Assembly (NCBI RefSeq): GCF_051660745.1
Contig: NZ_JBOFQF010000028.1
Location: 434,001 to 498,000 of the forward strand
DNA length: 64,000 nucleotides
Source: Segniliparus sp051660745
Lineage (GTDB): Bacteria > Actinomycetota > Actinomycetes > Mycobacteriales > Mycobacteriaceae
Direction: 5' to 3'
Shown: in pieces, positions 32,693 through 41,189 of the stretch
How positions within the stretch are numbered: the stretch's first letter is position 1
Layout: every line of letters begins with the position of its first letter
Translations under genes and position numbers: made by a program
Notes under the pieces: model-generated
The model's input: the letters and a program-made list of their open reading frames with translations, nothing else
What the model was told of the DNA's origin: nothing
Databases searched by the model: none

Positions 32693-34356
32693 GCATCGGA
32701 GTTCACACGAGTCGGAGAGCAGCAGCGGCGTACGAGCGGATCGCGGAGGTCGACCGCCCGGAGATTTGGACGGCGTTGCGCCCGCAGGAAGAGGTCGAGC
32801 GCGATGTCGCGGCCGCCTCGGGGCCGTTGGCCGGGCTCCTGCTGGCGGTGAAGGACAATGTCGACGTCGCGGGGCTGCCCACGACGGCGGGGTGCCCCGC
32901 CTACGCCTACCGGCCCGAGGCCGACGCGCCCGTCGTGGCGGCGCTCCGCGCGGCAGGGGCGACGGTGCTCGGGAAGACGAACCTCGACCAGTTCGCCACC
33001 GGCTTAGTCGGCGTCCGCAGCCCGTACGGGGCAGTGCGCGACGCGCGCCGCCCCGACCGCGTCTCCGGCGGCTCGTCCTCCGGCTCCGCCGTCGCGGTGG
33101 CGCTCGGCCTTGCGGACATCGCCATCGGCACGGACACGGCGGGCTCCGGGCGCGTGCCCGCGGGCCTGCAGGGGATCGTCGGCGTCAAGCCCACTGTCGG
33201 GGTGGTCTCCACGGCAGGCGTGGTCCCCGCGTGCCGCTCCTACGACTGCGTCACGGTCTTCGCCCGGACGGTCGTCTCCGCGAACACCGCGATGGCCGCG
33301 ATGGCGCGGGCGGGCGGGCGCCCGTGGCCGGAGTCGCGCCGCCTCGCCGCGCCCGCGAGGCCGAGGATCGCCGTGCCCCGCGAGCTCGTGGGGTTGGACG
33401 CGCAGTGGCGGGAGGCGTTCCACGCCGCCGTGGCGCGGATCCCAGACGTCGAGGTCGAGGCGGTCGACCTCGGCCCGTTCCTCGAAGCGGCGCGGCTGCT
33501 CTACGACGGCGGCCTGGTCGCGGAGCGATACGACGCGGTGGGCGAGTTCGTCGAGGCGCACTGGGACGAATGCGACCCGACAGTGCGGGGCATCGTGTCC
33601 CGCGCGAAATCCGTCAGCGCCGCCGAGCTGCTCGCCGACCGGGAGCGCGTGGCCCGGCTCCGGGAGCGCTCGATGGGATCGTTGGAGGGCTTCGACGCGC
33701 TCGTCGTGCCGACCGCTCCTTGCCATCCCACGATCGCGCAGGTGCTGGCCGATCCGCTCGGCGTGAACTCGGCCATGGGCGTGTACACGAATTTCTGCAA
33801 CCTCTTCGACATGTGCGCCGCCTCGGTCCCCGCAGGCGTCGCGGGCCCGGCGGACGACGTCGCCCAGTTCGGGGTGACCGTGCTCGGGCGGGCCTTCGAC
33901 GACGCCGCCGTCCTCGACATTGCCGCACGGCTGACTGGGGAGCGGGTCGATGCGCCCTGGACCCCGGCTGGGGCGCAGCTCGTCGTCTTCGGCGCGCATT
34001 TGCGCGGCATGCCGTTGGAGCACCAGCTGATCGGCCTCGGGGCGCGATGGGCTGGCGAGGTTCGGACGGCGGCGTGCTATCGGCTGAAGTCGTTGGACAC
34101 CACGCCGCCCAAGCCTGGACTGGTCCGGGTCGCGGACGGCGGAGCGAGCGTGCTCGGCGAGCGGTGGCTCTTGACCCCGGCGGCTCTGGGGCGTTTCCTC
34201 TCGGACCTCCCGAGCCCGATGCTGCTCGGCTCTGTGCTGTTGGAGGACGGCTCCTGGGCCACGGGCTTCGGCTGCGAGGCCGTGGCGGCGGCGGACGCCG
34301 AGGACATCACGCGGTTCGGCGGGTGGCGCGACGCGGTCGCCGCAGGAGCGCTCTAG
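32689..34356 (+). CDS. atzF: Allophanate hydrolase
   Basis: The 555-residue product is an amidase-signature enzyme. The triad is visible: Lys55 in LLLAVKDNVDVAG, the Ser-rich GGSSSGSA at 127-134 and the nucleophile Ser153 in TDTAGSGRVPAGLQG. The C-terminal 110 residues (VFGAHLRGMPLEHQLIGLGA) form the extra domain of AtzF/Dur1 allophanate hydrolases. It converts allophanate to ammonia and CO2, the last step after urea or guanidine carboxylation. It overlaps the carboxylase gene by 4 bp. A TetR gene follows 10 bp later. Confidence 0.9.
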   Translation: MSIGVHTSRRAAAAYERIAEVDRPEIWTALRPQEEVERDVAAASGPLAGLLLAVKDNVDVAGLPTTAGCPAYAYRPEADAPVVAALRAAGATVLGKTNLDQFATGLVGVRSPYGAVRDARRPDRVSGGSSSGSAVAVALGLADIAIGTDTAGSGRVPAGLQGIVGVKPTVGVVSTAGVVPACRSYDCVTVFARTVVSANTAMAAMARAGGRPWPESRRLAAPARPRIAVPRELVGLDAQWREAFHAAVARIPDVEVEAVDLGPFLEAARLLYDGGLVAERYDAVGEFVEAHWDECDPTVRGIVSRAKSVSAAELLADRERVARLRERSMGSLEGFDALVVPTAPCHPTIAQVLADPLGVNSAMGVYTNFCNLFDMCAASVPAGVAGPADDVAQFGVTVLGRAFDDAAVLDIAARLTGERVDAPWTPAGAQLVVFGAHLRGMPLEHQLIGLGARWAGEVRTAACYRLKSLDTTPPKPGLVRVADGGASVLGERWLLTPAALGRFLSDLPSPMLLGSVLLEDGSWATGFGCEAVAAADAEDITRFGGWRDAVAAGAL

Positions 34357-34359
34357 GCT
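34354..34359 (+). promoter_or_regulatory. -10 box TAGGCT overlapping the atzF stop codon
   Basis: TAGGCT uses the TAG stop of atzF and ends 7 nt before ATG 34367, so the TetR gene may have its own leaderless promoter and escape repression of the operon. Confidence 0.45.
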
Positions 34360-34366
34360 GATACGC

Positions 34367-35068
34367 ATGGGCGCTGAAGGTATCGGCACGGAACGCATGA
34401 GGACCCCCGGCAGGCCGCGTCTGAGCGCTTTGCCCCGGCGCGGCGAGACCGCCCGCGAGGAGATCCTCGACGTGGCGGCAGAATTGTTCACCACCGAGGG
34501 CTACGGCAGCGTGTCGACTCGGAAGATCGCCGAGCTCGCGGGCTTCCGGCAGGCTTCGCTCTACCACTACTTCGACTCGAAAGAGGACATCCTGACGGCT
34601 CTGCTCGGCCAGACGGTCGACGTGGCGGTCGCATTGGCGGAGCGCTTGGCGGGCCGGGAGGAGCCCGCGCCCGTGCGGCTGTACGCCTTGGCGTTCAGCG
34701 ATAGCGCCCAATTGGGCAGTAGCAGATGGAACCTCGGCGCGCTCTACCTCTTGCCGGAGGTGCGCGGCGAACGCTTCGCGGCATTCCACGCCAAACGGGC
34801 CGTGCTGCGCGGCCGCTACGAGGCGCTCGCGCTGGAGGCAGCCGCAGAGTCTGGCTGCCCGGTCGACATGTGCCGCCTGCCGTTCCGGTTGGTGGAGTCG
34901 GTGATCATCACGAGAGGGGACTTCGCCAACGGGCCCCAGCCGTCTGGCGGGCCGGGGATGTCGCCAGAGCTGATCGCCGACGCCGTGTTGCGGATGTTGG
35001 GCTGTTCGGGCGGGCTCGCGCCCATCCGAGCGCAGGCGCTCGCGCTGCTCGACGCGCTCATCGCCTAG
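34367..35068 (+). CDS. TetR-family regulator, probable repressor of the guanidine/urea cluster
   Basis: The 233-residue product has a TetR HTH at about 25-75 (AREEILDVAAELFTTEGYGS, VSTRKIAELAGFRQASLYHY). ATG 34367 is favoured by the -10 box 7 nt upstream; ATG 34397 is an alternative. It lies directly behind atzF. Three 26-bp palindromes with half-site TTTCTATC occur before the two cluster units and nowhere else noticed, so it is the obvious binding protein. The inducer could be guanidine or an intermediate. Confidence 0.85.
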   Translation: MGAEGIGTERMRTPGRPRLSALPRRGETAREEILDVAAELFTTEGYGSVSTRKIAELAGFRQASLYHYFDSKEDILTALLGQTVDVAVALAERLAGREEPAPVRLYALAFSDSAQLGSSRWNLGALYLLPEVRGERFAAFHAKRAVLRGRYEALALEAAAESGCPVDMCRLPFRLVESVIITRGDFANGPQPSGGPGMSPELIADAVLRMLGCSGGLAPIRAQALALLDALIA

Positions 35069-35724
35069 CTCCTCGCTTCGGCCTCGCGGGTGTTCTCGCT
35101 CTCGGCTTCGATCTGCGCGGTGACGAACTCGATGAGGTCGTGGGTCATGTCGGCGATCTTCCGGGTGGCGAGGGAGGGGTCGACCGCGCGCTGGACGCTG
35201 AGCCCGATCCCGGTGCTGAGCACGAGGTCCGCCGCGTCTTCGAGGAGCTTGCTGATCGAGGCCTCGTCCGAGTCGAAGCCGAGATCGGCGACCGCGTCGC
35301 GCAGCGCGACGGCGATCGTCCGATGCGCGTCCGCCCGGAGTTCGACGATTTTTTGCGCCAGGCGCGGGTCGTGCCGCGACAGCACGACGAACTCGAATTC
35401 GAGCATGGTCCAGCCGATGTCGCCGAGGCTTGTGTCGAGCCACTTCGTCAAAGCCGACAAACGCCCGTCGAGAGTCTCCCCGCCGTGGAGGACGGCCTCG
35501 ACCTCGGCTGTCTTCTCGCGGTGGATCAGGTCGAGCACCTCGCCGCACAGCGTCGGCTTGTCGGGGAAGTTCGAGTAGACCGCGCCTTTCGAGTACCCGG
35601 CGTCCTCGGCGATGTCCTCCAAGGTCGTCGCGGCGTATCCCGTCGCAAGGAACCGCGCCTTGGCGGCTTGGAGCAGCTCGGCCCTGGTCTGGGCCTGTCG
35701 TTCGGACCTGGTCAATCGAGGCAT
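35065..35724 (-). CDS. TetR-family regulator of the SDR/monooxygenase pair
   Basis: The 219-residue product has the HTH at about 10-56 (RAELLQAAKARFLATGYAAT, LEDIAEDAGYSKGAVYSNFP), the variant common in regulators of catabolic and lipid genes. A TACCAT -10 box ends 6 nt before ATG 35724. It is divergent from the SDR/BVMO genes and shares a 150-bp control region containing an imperfect palindrome, so autoregulation and repression of that pair are likely. Its 3' end overlaps the other TetR gene by 4 bp. Confidence 0.87.
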   Translation of the reverse strand: MPRLTRSERQAQTRAELLQAAKARFLATGYAATTLEDIAEDAGYSKGAVYSNFPDKPTLCGEVLDLIHREKTAEVEAVLHGGETLDGRLSALTKWLDTSLGDIGWTMLEFEFVVLSRHDPRLAQKIVELRADAHRTIAVALRDAVADLGFDSDEASISKLLEDAADLVLSTGIGLSVQRAVDPSLATRKIADMTHDLIEFVTAQIEAESENTREAEARS

Positions 35725-35730
35725 ACGCAG

Positions 35731-35736
35731 ATGGTA
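35731..35736 (-). promoter_or_regulatory. -10 box TACCAT of the divergent TetR gene
   Basis: On the minus strand TACCAT is followed by 6 nt and ATG 35724, matching leaderless geometry. Confidence 0.45.
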
Positions 35737-35754
35737 GCCGGTGTGGGGAGACTA

Positions 35755-35783
35755 TTGACATTCTAAGAGTATCTGAATACCAT
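35755..35783 (+). promoter_or_regulatory. Promoter TTGACA-N17-TACCAT with palindromic spacer
   Basis: A full consensus -35 (35755-35760), a 17-bp spacer and TACCAT (35778-35783) face the SDR gene. The spacer carries an imperfect palindrome (ATTC...GAAT, 35760-35778) that would place a repressor between the two boxes, as expected for the divergent TetR protein. Confidence 0.6.
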
Positions 35784-35874
35784 TAGACTCCGTGAGTGTC
35801 GGCTATCTGGCTGGCGAGTAGTGTGAGTCATGCGCGCAACAGCGCGCAGAACGCGGGCCCGAGGAGGTCGTGCT

Positions 35875-36765
35875 GTGGTCAAGAGGGCAAAACCTATCCA
35901 GCCGGATGGCGCGGTGGTGGTGATCACCGGAGCCGCGCGGGGCATCGGCAGGGCCGCGGCCGAGCTGCTCGCCTCGCTCGGCTCGACGGTGTGGATCGGC
36001 GACGTGGACGCCGATGTGGCGGCGGAGGCCGCAGCGGCGATCTCCGGCAAGCACGGAGCCATCGTGCGCAGCGCGCACCTCGATGTGACCAGCCCCGAGT
36101 CGTGGCACGCGTTCGTCTCGGCGGTCAACGAGGTGAGCGGCCCGATCGACGTGCTGGTGAACAACGCGGGCGTGATGCCGCTCGGCGCGTTCGAGCAGGA
36201 GCCATGGGCCACCACCGATCTGATCCTCGACGTGAACGTGCGGGGCGTGCTGGCCGGGATGCGGGCAGTCCTTCCCAGTATGCTCGCGCGCGGCCACGGC
36301 CACATCGTCAACGTGGCCTCGCTGTTCGGCGTCGTCGTCGCCCCGGGCGCGGTCACCTACAACGCGAGCAAGTTCGCGGCGGTCGGCCTCTCGCTCGCCG
36401 CCCGCGCCGAGTACCGGGGCACGGGGGTCACCGTTTCCACGATCCTTCCTTCTGCGGTGAACACCGAGCTCGCCTCCGGGGCCGCGATGCCGTTGAGCAG
36501 CCTCTTGAAGGTGGAGCCGGAGGACGTGGCGAAAGCGATCGCCGCGACGTTGCGCCACCGGCGGGCCCGCGCCTCCGTCCCCGGCTGGCTCTTCTACCCG
36601 GCCTCGCTCCTCGCTTTCTTGCCGGAGGCGGTCGTGAACTTCGGCAGGCGCATCATCGACGACCGGAGGACGCTCAAGACCGACCCCGTGGGGAGGCGCG
36701 CCTACCAGGAACGGATCGACCGCCAGGCGGGCAAGCACGCCGCAGAGACAGGAGAGCTCCGATGA
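35875..36765 (+). CDS. Short-chain dehydrogenase/reductase
   Basis: The 296-residue product has the classical SDR motifs: TGAARGIG at 18-25 for NAD(P), NNAG at 96-99, Ser149 and YNASK at 162-166. GTG 35875 is chosen because GAGGAGG lies 7 nt upstream; ATG 35830 has no ribosome site. The C-terminal 80 residues with PGWLFYPASLLAFLPEAVVN are those of SDRs found beside Baeyer-Villiger enzymes. It overlaps the monooxygenase gene by 4 bp. The pair probably oxidises an alcohol to a ketone that the partner then converts to an ester. Confidence 0.87.
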   Translation: MVKRAKPIQPDGAVVVITGAARGIGRAAAELLASLGSTVWIGDVDADVAAEAAAAISGKHGAIVRSAHLDVTSPESWHAFVSAVNEVSGPIDVLVNNAGVMPLGAFEQEPWATTDLILDVNVRGVLAGMRAVLPSMLARGHGHIVNVASLFGVVVAPGAVTYNASKFAAVGLSLAARAEYRGTGVTVSTILPSAVNTELASGAAMPLSSLLKVEPEDVAKAIAATLRHRRARASVPGWLFYPASLLAFLPEAVVNFGRRIIDDRRTLKTDPVGRRAYQERIDRQAGKHAAETGELR

Positions 36766-38273
36766 CCGCAGCGACTCGCAACCCCCGCGTCTGCGTGATC
36801 GGCGCGGGCATGGCGGGCATCGCCACCGCCCACACGTTCGTCCAGGCGGGTTTCACCGACCTCGTCGTCCTTGAGAAGGGCTCAGATGTCGGCGGGGTGT
36901 GGCACTGGAACCGCTACCCCGGGCTGACCTGCGACGTCCCGTCGCAGATCTACCAGCTCTCGTTCGCGCTCAAGCCGGACTGGTCGCAGGTCTGCGCGAC
37001 CGGCGAGGAGATCCAGCGCTACCACCGGGACGTCGTCGACCGGCTCGGCCTCGACAAATACATCCGGTTGAACAGCGAAGTCGTCGCCGCCGAGTTCACC
37101 GGCGGGCGATGGCGGGTCGAGACCCGGGACGGCCACGTCGAGGAGGCCGACTTCGTCGTCTGCGCGACCGGCGTGCTGCACCACCCGGCTGTTCCGAACA
37201 TCCCTGGGCTGGAGTCCTTCGAAGGCCCCGTCGTCCACACGGCGCGCTGGGACGACTCCGTGGCCACCGAAGGGAAGCGGATCGCCGTCATCGGCACCGG
37301 CTCCACCGGAGTCCAGGTCGTCTCGGCGCTGCAGCCCGCAGCCCGGTCGATCGCCCATTTCGTCCGCAGCCCGCAGTGGGTCATCTGGGCTCCGATGACC
37401 GTGCGGCAGCCGCGTTTGGTCTCCCGAGTCCTCGCCGGGGCCCCGTTGTTGCGGCGCGCCGTCTACGCGGTGGCGCTGCAGGCCGCGAACCTCTTCACCG
37501 ACGTGGTCATCCGGCCGAGCTGGCGGCGCAAGCTGGTCCAGGCCTACGCGAGGCTGTCGCTGCGCGTGCTGGTCCGCGACCGCGCGCTGCGGGAGAAGCT
37601 CACCCCGGACTACCAGCCGCTCTGCAAGCGGCAGGTCGTCTCCGGCACGTACTACCGGACGATCGTGAAGCCCAACGCCGAACTCGTCACCGAGGGCGTC
37701 GCGTCGGTCACCCCGACCGGGATCCGCACGGACGACGGGCGCGAGCGCCCTGTCGACGTCATCGTGCTCGCCACCGGGTTCAAGGCGCACAACTACATGC
37801 GGCCCATGGACCTGCGCGGCAAGGACGGGCTGAGCATCGACGAGGCGTGGGCGGACGGCCCGCGCGCCTACCAGATGACCGCCATCCCCGGCTTCCCCAA
37901 CCTGTTCACCGTGCTCGGCCCGAACTCGCCGACCGGCTCGGTGCCGCTGCAGTACTCGGCCGAGCTCACCGCGAAGTACATCACGCACTGGCTGCGCCGG
38001 TTCCGCGACGACGGCGTGCGGACGGTCGAGGTCACCGACGCGGCGGCCAAGCATTTCAACGAGGGGGTCGCAGAAGCGCTCGGGCCGACCGTGTGGAACA
38101 CCGGATGCAACTCCTGGTACTTCAACCAGGACGGCTCCGTCGACCTGTGGCCCTACGACCGCAAGACGATGAAAGCCATGCTGACGGCGCCCGACGAGTC
38201 GGACTACGAGGTGACGTACGAGTCCGAGGAGCCGTCGCGCCGGGAGCGGGCGAGGAGCGCGTCGACGGAGTAG
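36762..38273 (+). CDS. Baeyer-Villiger-type flavin monooxygenase
   Basis: The 503-residue product has an N-terminal FAD motif (VIGAGMAGIATAHTFVQAG), the Baeyer-Villiger fingerprint F-x-G-x3-H-x3-W in FEGPVVHTARW, and an NADPH motif VIGTGSTGVQVV. Such enzymes insert oxygen next to a ketone using NADPH and O2. Length fits type I BVMOs such as the mycobacterial EthA group. It is coupled to the SDR gene by ATGA. The 3' end overlaps the DoxX gene by 70 bp. The substrate is unknown. Confidence 0.88.
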   Translation: MTAATRNPRVCVIGAGMAGIATAHTFVQAGFTDLVVLEKGSDVGGVWHWNRYPGLTCDVPSQIYQLSFALKPDWSQVCATGEEIQRYHRDVVDRLGLDKYIRLNSEVVAAEFTGGRWRVETRDGHVEEADFVVCATGVLHHPAVPNIPGLESFEGPVVHTARWDDSVATEGKRIAVIGTGSTGVQVVSALQPAARSIAHFVRSPQWVIWAPMTVRQPRLVSRVLAGAPLLRRAVYAVALQAANLFTDVVIRPSWRRKLVQAYARLSLRVLVRDRALREKLTPDYQPLCKRQVVSGTYYRTIVKPNAELVTEGVASVTPTGIRTDDGRERPVDVIVLATGFKAHNYMRPMDLRGKDGLSIDEAWADGPRAYQMTAIPGFPNLFTVLGPNSPTGSVPLQYSAELTAKYITHWLRRFRDDGVRTVEVTDAAAKHFNEGVAEALGPTVWNTGCNSWYFNQDGSVDLWPYDRKTMKAMLTAPDESDYEVTYESEEPSRRERARSASTE

Positions 38274-38671
38274 CGGTTGTGGGGGAGGAAGGCGAGCAGC
38301 GCCGCGAACAAGGCGGCGTACCCGAGCTGCTGCGCGATGGGCTCCCAGCGCTCGATCAGGCTCGACCCGAAGACGAGCGCTGTCATCAATGCTCCGCCCG
38401 CGATCAGCGCGGCCCTGGTGAGCGCGCCGACGAGGAGCAACGCCCCGATGGCGAACTCCACGAACGGCAGCGCGTCGGCGAAGAGGGAGACCAGGGGAGC
38501 GGGCAGGGGCGATTTCGCGAAGTCGCCGACCAGGTGGGCGTGGAATTCGGGGAATCGCACGATGCGGATCAGCCCGTGTCCGAGCATGCTCATGCCGATC
38601 GCGAGCCGCAACAGCGCGTAGCCGACGGCGCGGTCTTGTGTCGCGCGAATGTGGTCCGATGATGTGGCCAT
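38204..38671 (-). CDS. DoxX-family membrane protein
   Basis: The 155-residue product has four predicted helices. The DoxX pattern begins GYALLRLAIGMSMLGHGLIR, then FVEFAIGALLLVGALTRAAL and a hydrophobic segment ending FLPHNRYSVDALL. DoxX proteins are linked to thiol or quinol redox balance. ATG 38671 is supported by a promoter whose TATAAC ends 7 nt upstream. It is convergent with the monooxygenase gene, overlapping by 70 bp. Confidence 0.8.
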   Translation of the reverse strand: MATSSDHIRATQDRAVGYALLRLAIGMSMLGHGLIRIVRFPEFHAHLVGDFAKSPLPAPLVSLFADALPFVEFAIGALLLVGALTRAALIAGGALMTALVFGSSLIERWEPIAQQLGYAALFAALLAFLPHNRYSVDALLARSRRDGSSDSYVTS

Positions 38672-38678
38672 GGGCTCG

Positions 38679-38708
38679 GTTATACCCCAGCGTCGATGCA
38701 CTGCACAA
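38679..38708 (-). promoter_or_regulatory. Promoter TTGTGC-N18-TATAAC of the DoxX gene
   Basis: On the minus strand -35 TTGTGC, an 18-bp spacer and -10 TATAAC stand 7 nt before ATG 38671, predicting a leaderless mRNA. Confidence 0.5.
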
Positions 38709-38716
38709 CGCCCAGC

Positions 38717-39244
38717 TCAGCTGGTCTTGTGCGGGCCGTATTTGCTCTGTAGTCCGTTCAAGAGGTCTGCGACGAACATCTCCCCGTCCGCAGCGGCCTG
38801 TGGTTCCTGGTCTCCAGAGGTCTTGACTGTCCCAGTGTGAGAGGGCAGCGACATTGACACCACGATGTCGCCTGTGGGGTTCGCACCGGAGGTATGCGAA
38901 GGCTGCGACGGCACTGTCGGGGCGAAGGAGAATTCGACATCCTCGATATTCGAGGGCGTGCTCCAGAGTTCTTGGGCGGCGGCTTCGACGATCGGGCGCA
39001 CTTGGGGGAAGACGATCGGACTGCGTTTGAGGTACACGGTGAAGGACATCCCAGGGGCTTCGCCCTCACCGCCTCTCGGCCGGTACTGGTATATCGCGTC
39101 AGCCACCTCCGGACGACCCTGCAGGAGCGAGACGATCTTGTCCCCGAGGGGGAACACTCGATTGTCCTGGCAGGCGACAGCGAGCGACGCGGTCGCGAGC
39201 AGCAGGACGGCGAAAGAGCGGAGCTTTTTTACTTGTGGGATCAT
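38717..39244 (-). CDS. Putative lipoprotein, last gene of the T7SS hydrolase cassette
   Basis: The 175-residue product has a lipoprotein signal (LRSFAVLLLATASLAVAC, lipobox LAVAC). The mature part has SFTVYLKRSPIVFPQVRP and ends LNGLQSKYGPHKTS. The tail matches that of the preceding gene (LQGKYGPQKK), so the two are paralogues. They overlap by 4 bp (ATGA), as does the hydrolase gene before them. A membrane-anchored immunity role against the hydrolase is the best inference; no such activity is shown by the sequence itself. Confidence 0.72.
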   Translation of the reverse strand: MIPQVKKLRSFAVLLLATASLAVACQDNRVFPLGDKIVSLLQGRPEVADAIYQYRPRGGEGEAPGMSFTVYLKRSPIVFPQVRPIVEAAAQELWSTPSNIEDVEFSFAPTVPSQPSHTSGANPTGDIVVSMSLPSHTGTVKTSGDQEPQAAADGEMFVADLLNGLQSKYGPHKTS

Positions 39245-39753
39245 GCCGACAGCTTCTTCTGCGGACCGTATTTGCCTTGCAATTCGTTATAGAGGGCCCG
39301 ATCGGGGAGCGATGCGAAGTTTCCATTGGTCTGGAAGAGCGGGATCAGATAGGAGATGGTTGGCATCGGCTGTGACGCGAGGGATGGGGAGAGCGTCGCT
39401 CGGTCCGATCCGGGTTGAGTCTGCACCTGCGCTCCTTCGACGACGGTGATGAGGGCTGCAAGTTCGGGGCGATGCGCTTGCCAGATTTCTGCCGCCGCGT
39501 GCCGCGCGATCGAATCGCCCTGTTTGCCAGCTCCAGGGAATACCGTGATGGTGAGTCGGACACCGCTTTTGTATTGTGCGTTCGTCCCGCCGAGGGCCCC
39601 GTCGCAGTCCACCGACGAAATCGTCGCGTCGGGGGCGAGCTTTTCCCGGAGCTGCTGGCAGTACGCCAGCGTGTGGTTGCTATCCCTGCCGCACGATACG
39701 AGGGCGAAAGCGAGAACAGCGAGACTGCACAATCTTCCGCCGCGTGCCATCAC
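39241..39753 (-). CDS. Putative lipoprotein, paralogue of the next gene
   Basis: The 170-residue product has signal LCSLAVLAFALVSC with lipobox LVSC, two further Cys (LAYCQQ, SVDCDG), and the end LYNELQGKYGPQKKLSA shared with the downstream lipoprotein. ATG 39753 overlaps the hydrolase stop by 4 bp. Tandem related lipoproteins behind a lipase-like T7SS effector resemble the tslA/tilA arrangement of Staphylococcus, where the lipoproteins neutralise the lipase. That parallel is organisational. Confidence 0.72.
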   Translation of the reverse strand: MMARGGRLCSLAVLAFALVSCGRDSNHTLAYCQQLREKLAPDATISSVDCDGALGGTNAQYKSGVRLTITVFPGAGKQGDSIARHAAAEIWQAHRPELAALITVVEGAQVQTQPGSDRATLSPSLASQPMPTISYLIPLFQTNGNFASLPDRALYNELQGKYGPQKKLSA

Positions 39754-41189
39754 GGTGTCCTTTCGCCTCGGAATTCGTAGTCGTCGGTGCTTGTCCCGGT
39801 GGTGAAGCCGTTGTCTGTGAGCGATTGGTTGAACGCGGAGATCGAAGGGTCGGAGCTGTTGGAAATATTCTTGGCGACTTGCGCGTAACCGTTGTAGTCC
39901 ATGTCGTGGTTGCCGCCAACGGTACCAGTCTGATGGTCGAAAGTGACCGTTGTCCAGTTGCTCGTGTCCGGATTGCTCCGCCCGTCGAGGTGGGGAACGA
40001 TGTCGCCGCTGTTCTCAAGGGAGAGGACTTTGACGCTTCCAGGCATATCCACGAGGCCCACCGGAGATCCTGCGGTGACGACGTTGGTGACGTTGTATTT
40101 GCCTTCTTTGACCCAGTCGGCGGCGGCGTTCGCCGCGACGATGCCGCCTTGGCTGTGCCCGACCATCATGACAGGGTCGCCTGGCTTGACCCCTGCGGCG
40201 AGCATGGCCTTCTCTATGTCTTTCTGCAGAGTGGTTTCCTGGCCGGAAAGGCCTCGGATATTCGTACCCAAGTCGTTGACGTTTGGCTTGAGGCTCGGGT
40301 CTTGTGTGACGTTCCACTCCTTTGTGCCAGGCACATCCACAATGTAGCGGGGCTTCCCGTCCGGGCCGGTCACTTTGCGTACCTCGATATTCGCTCCGGT
40401 CGTGCTGTTCGCGTTGACGGCGGCAAGGCCGCCGACAATGTCGCCGAGGTTCTTCGGCGATGTGGAAGGTGTGGACGCAACGACCCCGCCGGGGATCGGA
40501 TGGCCTTCTTTGTCCACGGGAGTCAGCTTGGGAGTGCCGTCAGGGTAGAGCAGGCCGATCTCTGCCGCGCCTTGCTGAAGGTCGATAGGGAAGCCCTGGA
40601 GGTTGGACAACATTCCCGGAGCCATGTTCACTGCGGCGTCCACGAGGCCGGGGTGTTCGACGATGAGGCGCTGCAGAGCCTTGATCTCGTCGTCTTTGAG
40701 CTTGCTGATGTCGCCGCCGTTTTTGATGTAGTCTGCCAGCGCCGAGCCGGTGGCGACTCCGAGGATGCCGATGAGCTCGGCAGGCAGTGCTCCAGGAGCC
40801 GCCGCGGCGAGGGTCCACTCCAGGTCCGCGAGGAGTTGGCGATTCGCCTCGTCCGCGAACTGGTACCCGGCTTCGGCGGCGCGGAGCGCGATGGAGCGCA
40901 GTTCGATGACCCCGGCCACGGCGGTGAGGCCCTTCGGCCCGTCGAGCGCGCCGAGCATCGCGCCCTCGAACTTCGCGGCGCCGACCGGGTCGAGGACCGC
41001 CGAGGCGATGACGTTCGGATCCGCGAGGTACTTGTGGCCCTTCCCCGCAGTGGTGAGCGCGTCCGCGCCGACGTCGTCGGTGAGCCTGCCCATCTCGCCG
41101 AAGTCCTCGAACACCGCAGAGGTGCCGCCGGCGCCGCCGGAAACCCGGATATTTGTGTCGGGGATGGAGCTGCCAGAGGGGTCGCCCAT
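39750..41189 (-). CDS. Alpha/beta hydrolase (lipase-like), putative T7SS effector
   Basis: The 479-residue product has an N-terminal helical half (residues 1-200, Ala/Leu-rich, no signal peptide) and a C-terminal alpha/beta hydrolase. The triad is visible: Ser346 in GHSQGG, Asp396 in SGDIVPHLDG and His428 in GNHDMDY. ATG 41189 shares one base with the stop of the WXG100-type gene. Helical N-domain plus C-terminal enzyme, with an Esx-like partner upstream, is the pattern of T7SS-exported effectors. The likely substrate is a lipid or ester; a PE-PPE-type esterase role in the cell envelope is the alternative. Confidence 0.8.
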   Translation of the reverse strand: MGDPSGSSIPDTNIRVSGGAGGTSAVFEDFGEMGRLTDDVGADALTTAGKGHKYLADPNVIASAVLDPVGAAKFEGAMLGALDGPKGLTAVAGVIELRSIALRAAEAGYQFADEANRQLLADLEWTLAAAAPGALPAELIGILGVATGSALADYIKNGGDISKLKDDEIKALQRLIVEHPGLVDAAVNMAPGMLSNLQGFPIDLQQGAAEIGLLYPDGTPKLTPVDKEGHPIPGGVVASTPSTSPKNLGDIVGGLAAVNANSTTGANIEVRKVTGPDGKPRYIVDVPGTKEWNVTQDPSLKPNVNDLGTNIRGLSGQETTLQKDIEKAMLAAGVKPGDPVMMVGHSQGGIVAANAAADWVKEGKYNVTNVVTAGSPVGLVDMPGSVKVLSLENSGDIVPHLDGRSNPDTSNWTTVTFDHQTGTVGGNHDMDYNGYAQVAKNISNSSDPSISAFNQSLTDNGFTTGTSTDDYEFRGERTP

